From the NCBI GenBank assembly GCA_964511075.1, contig CAZEDM010000005.1:62001-126000 (forward strand): 64,000 bases of DNA. Reading direction: 5' to 3'. The notes under the pieces were generated by a model, which was given only the letters and a program-made list of their open reading frames with translations, searched no databases and was not told where the DNA came from. Source of the stretch: CAZEDM01 sp964511075. GTDB taxonomy: Bacteria > Zixibacteria > MSB-5A5 > RBG-16-43-9. Shown piece after piece: positions 58,285 to 64,000 of the stretch. The position numbers were made by a program, and so were the translations under genes. Every line of letters begins with the position of its first letter. The first letter of the stretch is position 1.

Positions 58285-58932
58285 ATGCGTAGAGAAATAC
58301 CCTTAGCCTTAACAGCCATAGTAGGATTTACCCTGATAATAGTTTATTTCATTCCTCATCCCCCCTTCAATCATCTCAGAGATTTTTTCGAGGACCTTTT
58401 CTTCATCATTGCCGCTTTCGCCATCTGGCTGGGATGTCTGAATCTTCTGAAGGTAAATGCTGACAAGTTTTATTTTAAAAGGAAAGACTGGCCCTTCAGC
58501 ATAGTGGTCTGGTTCGGGTTTTTCCTCATGGTTATAGTTGGCTTCTGGGAAGGCAGGGGATTTTTGAATCCGGGTACTACTTTCTACTATCTATACCAAA
58601 AGCTCTATTATCCACTTAGTGCCACTATGTTCTCCATCTTAGCATTCTTCATCGCCTCAGCCTCCTATAGAGCTTTTAGAGCCAGAAACTTAGAGGCGAC
58701 TATGCTCTTGGTGGCTGCGTTATTTGTGATGGTGGGAAGAGTGCCTTTCGGATATTATATCTCCTCCTGGCTTCCTGAAGGATGGAGATTGGGAAATATC
58801 ACCGACTGGATAATGGATTTCCCTCAAACTGCAGGACAGAGAGCCATTATGATAGGAATAGCCTTGGGGATAGTCTCCTCCTCCCTGAGAGTCATATTAG
58901 GGCTGGAGAGAGCTTTTGCCAGTGGAGATTAA
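58285..58932 (+). CDS. Module protein B1: six-helix membrane protein
   Basis: A 215-residue protein with about six hydrophobic helices. Shared with B2 are the opening MRRE/MRRT followed by a hydrophobic stretch and P, the LAFFIASASYRAFRARNLEA block near 123-142, and the end with A..RA..IGI.LG and LGLERAF. The basic YRAFRAR loop is the most conserved and probably lies on the cytoplasmic side. Function unknown. It is second in the operon, 48 bases after A1. Confidence 0.78.
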   Translation: MRREIPLALTAIVGFTLIIVYFIPHPPFNHLRDFFEDLFFIIAAFAIWLGCLNLLKVNADKFYFKRKDWPFSIVVWFGFFLMVIVGFWEGRGFLNPGTTFYYLYQKLYYPLSATMFSILAFFIASASYRAFRARNLEATMLLVAALFVMVGRVPFGYYISSWLPEGWRLGNITDWIMDFPQTAGQRAIMIGIALGIVSSSLRVILGLERAFASGD

Positions 58933-58954
58933 AAAAAGAGTTTGGGAGTAACGG

Positions 58955-59797
58955 ATGAATTTTTTCGATAGACTCTTGGCTATTGACCGGCGGATAATAT
59001 TTCTCCTGATTGCCGTTGGTGTAGCCATACCTTTATTTTTTACGGTGAATCTACATATCGAGGTAACCCCTGTTGTGCAGAACCTTTATAATGCTTTGGA
59101 AGCTTTACCCCCGGGGTCTAAAGTTTTAGTCTCTATGGATTATGACCCAGGCTCTATGCCGGAATTGCAGCCAATGGCAGAATCGTTTTTCCGCTATTGT
59201 TTCACCAGGCATCTGAAAATGATAATCATCGGGCTTTGGCCCAATGGGCCGATCCAGGCAAATCTGGCTCTGGAGAAAGTCTTAAACGAAGATGAGATCA
59301 AAAAAATAAATCCCCAGTATGGCATCGATTATGTGAATCTGGGTTATACTGCTGGAAACGAGGTAGTTATCGACAGGATGGGAAATAATATCCCGGAGAC
59401 CTTTCCCCGGGATTATCAGGGAACCAGAATCGAGGAGCTACCCCTGATGAAGGGGATAAGGAATTTCAACAATATAGATTTCGTGTATAACCTTTCAGCT
59501 GGCTACCCTGGAACAACCGAGTGGGTCTTATTTGGAGTTGACCCCTACAAGATAAAATTAGGCGCGGGAAACACTGCGGTCCAAGCTCCCTTAGTATACC
59601 CTTATGTGCAGAGCGGTCAGCTCATAGGGGTGCTGGGAGGGATGAAAGGCGGAGCGGAATTTGAGATCATCACCAACAGACCTGCCAGGGCAGTGCAATA
59701 TATGTTCTCACAATCTGTAGCTCATGCGATCATATGTGTCTTCATCCTGATAGGAAATATAGCTTATTTTGCCACTAGAAAAAAGAAGGGTCAATAA
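58955..59797 (+). CDS. Module protein C1: membrane-anchored ectodomain protein
   Basis: A 280-residue protein. A TM helix near 14-33 follows LAIDRR; an alpha/beta ectodomain covers about 40-245; a second TM lies near 255-275 before RKKKGQ. Conserved with C2 are SMDYDPGSMPELQPMAES near 60-77, YGIDYVNLGYTAG near 124-136 and LIGVLGGMKGGAEFE near 228-242. By the positive-inside rule the ectodomain faces the periplasm. The Asp-rich DYxPxxMxEL block could bind a ligand or metal. No family with known function was recognised. Confidence 0.78.
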   Translation: MNFFDRLLAIDRRIIFLLIAVGVAIPLFFTVNLHIEVTPVVQNLYNALEALPPGSKVLVSMDYDPGSMPELQPMAESFFRYCFTRHLKMIIIGLWPNGPIQANLALEKVLNEDEIKKINPQYGIDYVNLGYTAGNEVVIDRMGNNIPETFPRDYQGTRIEELPLMKGIRNFNNIDFVYNLSAGYPGTTEWVLFGVDPYKIKLGAGNTAVQAPLVYPYVQSGQLIGVLGGMKGGAEFEIITNRPARAVQYMFSQSVAHAIICVFILIGNIAYFATRKKKGQ

Positions 59798-59810
59798 TCC
59801 GGAGTAAAAG

Positions 59811-60425
59811 ATGGCAGAAACAATCGGAGTATGGATAGCAGCTTTACTTACCTTGGGGATTTTCAGCTTTCTTTACAAGGACAATCCGTTCTATAAATTC
59901 TGCGAGGCTCTATTTGTGGGCGTATCTGCTGGCTACTGGTTCGTGGTTATCTTCTGGCAGTATTTTATGCCCAAGTTCGTGGACAATCTGGCTGCGGGTA
60001 GATTATATTATATCCTAGGAGGGGTCTTTGGCGTGATGATGCTGCTTCGTCTCTTCCCCAAGGTGGGATGGATTTCCAGATGGTCCTTGGCCTTAGTGGT
60101 GGGAACAACCGCCGGCCTCTATTTCACCCGTTATCTGGTAAGCAATGGAATGGTCCAGGTCCAGAACACTATCATCCCTTTGGAGGGGGATCTGTATTCC
60201 TTCACCGGAAAATTAATCATAATCTTGGGCACTTTCTGTGGCTTGATTTATTTCTTCTTCTCCAAGGAGCACAAGGGCACCTTTGGAGGCCTTGCCCGGG
60301 TGGGTATCTGGTTTCTGATGATCTCCTTCGGCGCCTCTTTTGGTTACACGGTTATGTCCCGTATGTCCCTTCTGATCGGCAGGATGGATTATCTATTCGG
60401 AACCTGGTTAGGCTTAATAAGATGA
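59811..60425 (+). CDS. Module protein D1: membrane protein with KDNPFYKF and FSKEH motifs
   Basis: A 204-residue polytopic protein with about five to six helices. It shares FLYKDNPFYKF and VGVSAGY near the N-terminus with D2, and YFFFSKEHKGTFGGLARVGI plus FGASFGYTVMSRMSLL at the C-terminus. The charged KDNPFYKF after the first helix and FSKEH before the last one are strongly conserved and could be functional loops. Last gene of the first module, 28 bases before A2. Confidence 0.78.
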   Translation: MAETIGVWIAALLTLGIFSFLYKDNPFYKFCEALFVGVSAGYWFVVIFWQYFMPKFVDNLAAGRLYYILGGVFGVMMLLRLFPKVGWISRWSLALVVGTTAGLYFTRYLVSNGMVQVQNTIIPLEGDLYSFTGKLIIILGTFCGLIYFFFSKEHKGTFGGLARVGIWFLMISFGASFGYTVMSRMSLLIGRMDYLFGTWLGLIR

Positions 60426-60453
60426 GCTAAAAATTTTTAGCATAGAGGTATAG

Positions 60454-61638
60454 ATGAGGAAAATCACAGTTATTCTCTTAACTACTTTACTCATACCTTT
60501 GCTTGCCAGCCTCTCTTTCTCGCAGGAAAAACCTCTCCCTCCCACTGAGGTCAAAGCCTTTGATACTCCCAATGACAATGGGCATGCGCTGACTGTTACC
60601 TGGAAGCTTTCCCCGGACGATGGTGCAGGGAAAAAAAATGTTGTAGCCTATGAGATTCTAAGGTCAGATTCTCCAGAAGGGGAATTCGAGGTCAGGGGAA
60701 TGGCTCCCGCAGGAGAGAACATATTTGTAGACAAAGGTGCCAAGGAAAAACAGGATAAAAACTATTTCCCCAGCCATAAGAACTTCTATTATAAGGTAAG
60801 AGCTAAAGCGGATAAGACCTATTCTGAGTCTAAGATCTCCAATCCCGCATACGCTTACGGTCAATGGTATCATACAGGTAAAACCACAGTTTTGATCGGC
60901 GTAATCGTCTTCTCCGCTTTTGCCCTCATCTTCATCAGCTTAGCCCGAAGGGGCAAGGAATTATATATAAGACCCTTAGCCGGAATCGAGGCAGTGGATG
61001 AAGCTATCGGAAGAGCCACGGAGATGGGCAAGCCTATCCTCTACATCATAGGATTGGGCAGCGCTGATATGATAGCCACGATCGCCTCTTTCACCATATT
61101 AAGCCGGGTAGCCAAGAAAACTGCCGAATACCAGACCCCGATTTTGATCCCCTGTTACGATTCTGTGGTTATGGCTGTTGCTCAGGAAACAGTCAGGGCA
61201 GCTTATCTTGAGGCAGGGCGGCCGGATTCCTACAAGGAAGAGAACATATTCTTTGTTACCTCCATGCAGTTCGCCTATGTGGCAGGGGTTAATGGAATAA
61301 TGCTCAGGGAAAGGCCAGCTACTAATTTCTATTTGGGGAAATTCTACGCTGAATCCTTAATCTTGGCGGAGACCGGCTCTGTAGCCGGCTCGATCCAGAT
61401 CTCAGGCACAGATGAGATAGCTCAGATACCTTTCTTCATTGCCGCCACCGACTACACCTTAATAGGTGAGGAGCTTTATGCGGCCTCAGCTTATCTGGGA
61501 AAAGAGCCGGTGCTTTTGGGAACCCTTAAGGCTCAGGACTGGGGAAAGGCTCTGGTCATAATCTCCTTGATCCTGGGAGCCTTAGCTGCCAGTTTCAATT
61601 TCCAGTTCTTTTTAAACCTCTTCAGGGTTCAGCTATAA
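60454..61638 (+). CDS. Module protein A2: exported FN3-like domain, TM helix, conserved cytoplasmic domain
   Basis: A 394-residue paralogue of A1. Signal peptide near 1-24 (LLTTLLIPLLASLSFS). The FN3-like domain has PPTEVKAFDTPNDNGHALTV, YEILRSDSPEGEFEV and FYYKVRAKADKTYSES. The TM lies near 144-165. The conserved domain has GKELYIRPLAGIEAVDEAIG followed by RATEMG, TILSRVAKKTAEYQ, AESLILAETG and DYTLIGEELYAASAYLGKEP. Signal peptide, FN3 and cytoplasmic domain align in full with A1, so the duplication covered the whole gene. Confidence 0.8.
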   Translation: MRKITVILLTTLLIPLLASLSFSQEKPLPPTEVKAFDTPNDNGHALTVTWKLSPDDGAGKKNVVAYEILRSDSPEGEFEVRGMAPAGENIFVDKGAKEKQDKNYFPSHKNFYYKVRAKADKTYSESKISNPAYAYGQWYHTGKTTVLIGVIVFSAFALIFISLARRGKELYIRPLAGIEAVDEAIGRATEMGKPILYIIGLGSADMIATIASFTILSRVAKKTAEYQTPILIPCYDSVVMAVAQETVRAAYLEAGRPDSYKEENIFFVTSMQFAYVAGVNGIMLRERPATNFYLGKFYAESLILAETGSVAGSIQISGTDEIAQIPFFIAATDYTLIGEELYAASAYLGKEPVLLGTLKAQDWGKALVIISLILGALAASFNFQFFLNLFRVQL

Positions 61639-61648
61639 GGAGAAAAAG

Positions 61649-62275
61649 ATGCGCAGAACCTTGCCTTTTGCAATCGTCACCGCTGTGGGGTTTTTCATGC
61701 TGGTCCAGTATTTCGTCCCCCGTGAAGAGTTCGAGATAGTGTATGAGTGGTCCCTGGACTGGATTATCGTCATTGGATGCTTTGCCATGCTTTTGGGATT
61801 ATGGAGCTTGACCCTAGCAAGCGTTCGCAAGGTACAGAGGAAAGCGCCTGGTTGGGGCTATAGCATAATAGCCTTAGCCGGCCTGATCTTCATGCTCTTG
61901 GTTGGATTATATCCTGGTCAAGCAAGTCTGGTGCGGGGGAGCACCTTTATGCTTATCTTCGAATATATCTATATACCAATCCAGGCGACAATGTTTTCAC
62001 TTCTGGCATTTTACATCGCCTCAGCCGCTTACAGGGCTTTCAGGGCTCGCACAATCTTAGCCACTATACTCCTTGTTTCTGCCGTGGTAATTATGCTCAG
62101 ATTAGTTCCTCTTGGTCCCTTATCCGCTATTAACCAGTGGTTAGCAAATTTCATCCTAACTGTTCCCAATATGGCAGCCAAAAGGGCTTTCTGGATAGGG
62201 GTGGGGTTAGGAGCCACAGCTACGGCCTTGAAAATCATGCTGGGGATTGAAAGAACCTATATGGGAAGAGATTAA
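61649..62275 (+). CDS. Module protein B2: six-helix membrane protein
   Basis: A 208-residue paralogue of B1, begun 10 bases after A2. It has LLAFYIASAAYRAFRARTIL near 123-142, matching the B1 block, and AAKRAFWIGVGLGATATALK, then LGIERTYMGRD at the end. About six hydrophobic helices. Function unknown. Confidence 0.78.
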   Translation: MRRTLPFAIVTAVGFFMLVQYFVPREEFEIVYEWSLDWIIVIGCFAMLLGLWSLTLASVRKVQRKAPGWGYSIIALAGLIFMLLVGLYPGQASLVRGSTFMLIFEYIYIPIQATMFSLLAFYIASAAYRAFRARTILATILLVSAVVIMLRLVPLGPLSAINQWLANFILTVPNMAAKRAFWIGVGLGATATALKIMLGIERTYMGRD

Positions 62276-62284
62276 GGAGCAGAT

Positions 62285-63139
62285 ATGAGTTTCTATGAGC
62301 GGATGATGAATTTAGATAGACGCTGGGTCTATCTGATTATAGGACTGGTGGTGGTTATAACCGCCATCTTTCCCTTTGATGTCCCCCTGTACGTCACCCC
62401 GGAGGTGAGAAGCGTTTACAATTTTGTGGAAAGCCTGAATCCCGGAGACGTTTTGATGATAGGCATCGACTATGCTCCTGAGGCAATGGCTGAGCTTCAT
62501 CCTATGACCTATGCCATAACCCGTCAGGCTTTCAAAAGAGGTGTCAAGCTCCTTCTGTGCTGTCTTCATCAAAACGGTCCCGGCATGGTGGAACAGGTAA
62601 TCTCCCAAGTCTCCCAAGAGTACAATAAGATAAACGGTGTAGACTATGTCTATTTAGGATATAAGCCCTACCCTGCTATCACTATCTTAGCTATGGGGCA
62701 GAACTTCAGGATTCCCTTTCCGGAAGACTACTACGGCACGCCCCTGGATTCCTTGCCCATGATGAGAGGCATAACTAATTATGACAATGTGAAGGCTATT
62801 CTAAATATCTCCGCTGGCTCTTCTACCGAATACTGGATTAACTATGCTAACGGACGCTATAACGCTCTCTTAGCCATAGGAGTAACCGGGGTTATGACCT
62901 CGGATTACTACCCCTTCCTTCAATCCAAACAGATATTCGGTTTGATAGGCGGAATGAAAGGTGCTGCCGAGTATGAGTACCTGGCGGAGAAGGATGGCTA
63001 CATCTCCAAGCAGAAAGATCAGTTGTCTGCCTATAAGAGTATGCCTATACAGACCACCACGCATGTGGTGGTTATACTGTTCATAGTCGTAGGTAACATA
63101 GGTTATTTTGTATCCAAAAGAAATAAATCTCGGATTTGA
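62285..63139 (+). CDS. Module protein C2: membrane-anchored ectodomain protein
   Basis: A 284-residue paralogue of C1. TM near 14-33 after LDRR; ectodomain with GIDYAPEAMAELHPMTYA near 58-75, GVDYVYLGYKPYP near 118-130 and LIGGMKGAAEYEYL near 220-233; second TM near 258-276 and basic tail SKRNKSRI. The ligand-like DYxPxxMxEL and GGMKGxAExE motifs are kept in both copies while intervening residues differ. Confidence 0.78.
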   Translation: MSFYERMMNLDRRWVYLIIGLVVVITAIFPFDVPLYVTPEVRSVYNFVESLNPGDVLMIGIDYAPEAMAELHPMTYAITRQAFKRGVKLLLCCLHQNGPGMVEQVISQVSQEYNKINGVDYVYLGYKPYPAITILAMGQNFRIPFPEDYYGTPLDSLPMMRGITNYDNVKAILNISAGSSTEYWINYANGRYNALLAIGVTGVMTSDYYPFLQSKQIFGLIGGMKGAAEYEYLAEKDGYISKQKDQLSAYKSMPIQTTTHVVVILFIVVGNIGYFVSKRNKSRI

Positions 63140-63160
63140 GCCTTTAGGAAGGAAAGACAA

Positions 63161-63817
63161 ATGGGAACAGAAGAGATACTCTGGAATGCGGTAGCAGCGT
63201 TTTTAACTATTTGTATCTTTACATTTCTCTATAAGGATAACCCCTTCTATAAGTTTGCTGAACATCTGGTAGTGGGAGTGTCTGCTGGATACTTTGCGGT
63301 GATCTTGTATTACAACGGATTCGTGCCGAAATTGATTGTTCCCTTAAGGCATGGAGAATGGATCTACATAATCCCAGCCATATTGGGGTTGATGATCTGG
63401 ACCCGCTTTTCCAGGAAATGGTCCTGGATTTCCCGTTTCTCCTTAGCCTTCTATATAGGAAGCGGTACCGGGTTTGCCATAGCGCTCTATATGCAGAATT
63501 ACGTTATACGGCAACTGAGTTCAACTATGCTTCCGATCGGATTTACCTCCTGGCAGCTTTTCACCAATATACTGATAATAATTGGGGTCCTTTCAGCCCT
63601 GGTCTACTTCTTCTTCTCCAAAGAACATACGGGGCTTTTTGGTGGAACAGCCAAGATGGGTATCTGGACATTGATGATCGGATTCGGCGCTGGTTTCGGC
63701 TTGACTGTTATGGGAAGGGTCTCCCTTTTGGCGGAAAGGGTGGTTTTCTTAAGGGAATATCTCATTGAATTGAAATACTACCTCTACCTGCTTATAAAAT
63801 ATGGGCTGCCCCTATGA
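63161..63817 (+). CDS. Module protein D2: membrane protein with KDNPFYKF and FSKEH motifs
   Basis: A 218-residue paralogue of D1. It has FLYKDNPFYKFAEHLVVGVS near 21-40, then YFFFSKEHTGLFGGTAKMGI and FGAGFGLTVMGRVSLLAERV near the end. It is slightly longer at the C-terminus. Its stop overlaps the start of the next A-type gene (ATGA), which ties the second and third modules into one operon. Confidence 0.78.
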   Translation: MGTEEILWNAVAAFLTICIFTFLYKDNPFYKFAEHLVVGVSAGYFAVILYYNGFVPKLIVPLRHGEWIYIIPAILGLMIWTRFSRKWSWISRFSLAFYIGSGTGFAIALYMQNYVIRQLSSTMLPIGFTSWQLFTNILIIIGVLSALVYFFFSKEHTGLFGGTAKMGIWTLMIGFGAGFGLTVMGRVSLLAERVVFLREYLIELKYYLYLLIKYGLPL

Positions 63818-64000
63818 GAAAAACCCTCGGGAGAATTCTCTCTCTCGTTCTTTTCATCTACCCCACCTTTTTTTCTATTTCCAAGGCAGTAGAAACTGAG
63901 ACCTCCGCAGAGATCTCCTCTGCTCAGTGGTTTAATCCCCAGAGGATTAATACATTCATTATCCTGATTCTTTTCTTTGCTTTTGTTCTTTACTTCATCC
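63814..64000 (+). CDS. Probable module protein A3, partial (cut by window edge)
   Basis: ATG at 63814, open to the edge (62 codons). It has a signal peptide (MRKTLGRILSLVLFIYPTFF, then SISKA), a short linker (VETETSAEISSAQWFNPQRI) and then a TM helix (FIILILFFAFVLYFI). The order signal peptide, linker and TM mirrors A1 and A2 but the FN3-like domain is absent. Its position right after D2 suggests the start of a third, variant module; the conserved domain would lie beyond the window. Confidence 0.6.
   Translation, partial: MRKTLGRILSLVLFIYPTFFSISKAVETETSAEISSAQWFNPQRINTFIILILFFAFVLYFI

Noticed and set aside
57019..63817. The A-B-C-D operon as a Gram-negative secretion, gliding or Rnf/Nqr-type complex.
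   Set aside because: No secretin, ATPase, flavin or iron-sulfur motif is visible in any of the eight proteins, and the conserved motifs do not match those systems.
1..64000. Mobile elements, integrases, phage genes, CRISPR arrays and rRNA.
   Set aside because: None was recognised on either strand. Only one tRNA was found; the polysaccharide region does not start at the tRNA and no attachment-site repeat of the tRNA end was seen.

Overview
The window comes from a Gram-negative bacterium that is probably uncultured. It encodes Wzi-type outer-membrane proteins, a PorV/FadL-like beta-barrel, signal peptides and a lipoprotein, so there is an outer membrane. A PEP-CTERM protein, dockerin repeats of the VVYLINYLF type, TolB-like propellers and many TTG starts point to the FCB side of the tree, for example candidate phylum Zixibacteria. 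That placement is inference from gene content. No transposase, integrase, phage gene or CRISPR array was recognised.

Layout. (1) 1-3168, minus strand: a YchF-like NTPase cut by the window edge, a HAD phosphatase and a membrane protein of unknown function. (2) 3476-10050, plus strand: a UDP-sugar dehydrogenase and a Wzi-family protein, then the housekeeping run ispE, spoVG, tRNA-Gln, prs, rplY. (3) 10085-41793: a large polysaccharide locus. It holds the dTDP-rhamnose genes, a PEP-CTERM protein, a PHP phosphatase, an SLBB protein, a Wzc-like kinase, six GT4 glycosyltransferases, a flippase, a polymerase, two radical SAM enzymes, a GDP-D-glycero-D-manno-heptose cassette with a transaldolase, a second Wzi and a WbaP-like initiating transferase. 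(4) 41966-48404, minus strand: an amidase-dockerin protein and a tandem array of four TolB-like propeller genes. The array units are separated by copies of a 36-codon small ORF. (5) 48653-53268: pth, rpsF, ssb, rpsR, rplI, a bifunctional-nuclease family protein, larE and three small genes. (6) 53472 to the end: a GlmL-like ATPase, a partner protein, and a four-gene membrane module (A-B-C-D) present twice in tandem, with a third A gene starting at the window edge.

How the parts fit. Blocks 2 and 5 resemble one conserved bacterial neighbourhood (ispE, tRNA-Gln, prs, rplY, pth, rpsF, rpsR, rplI), so the roughly 38 kb between rplY and pth looks like an insertion. The polysaccharide genes form a fairly complete Wzx/Wzy-type pathway: sugar nucleotide supply (rhamnose, heptose, a uronic acid), initiation, GT4 extension, flipping, polymerisation, BY-kinase/phosphatase control and Wzi outer-membrane steps. 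Sigma-54-type promoters precede the PEP-CTERM gene and the two long leaders that open the main polysaccharide operons, which suggests co-regulation. The two leaders share a conserved, apparently covarying RNA fold.

The best candidates for something undescribed are the duplicated A-B-C-D membrane module with its GlmL-like neighbours and attenuator-like leader, the paired polysaccharide leader RNAs, and the small ORF repeated inside the TolB-like array.
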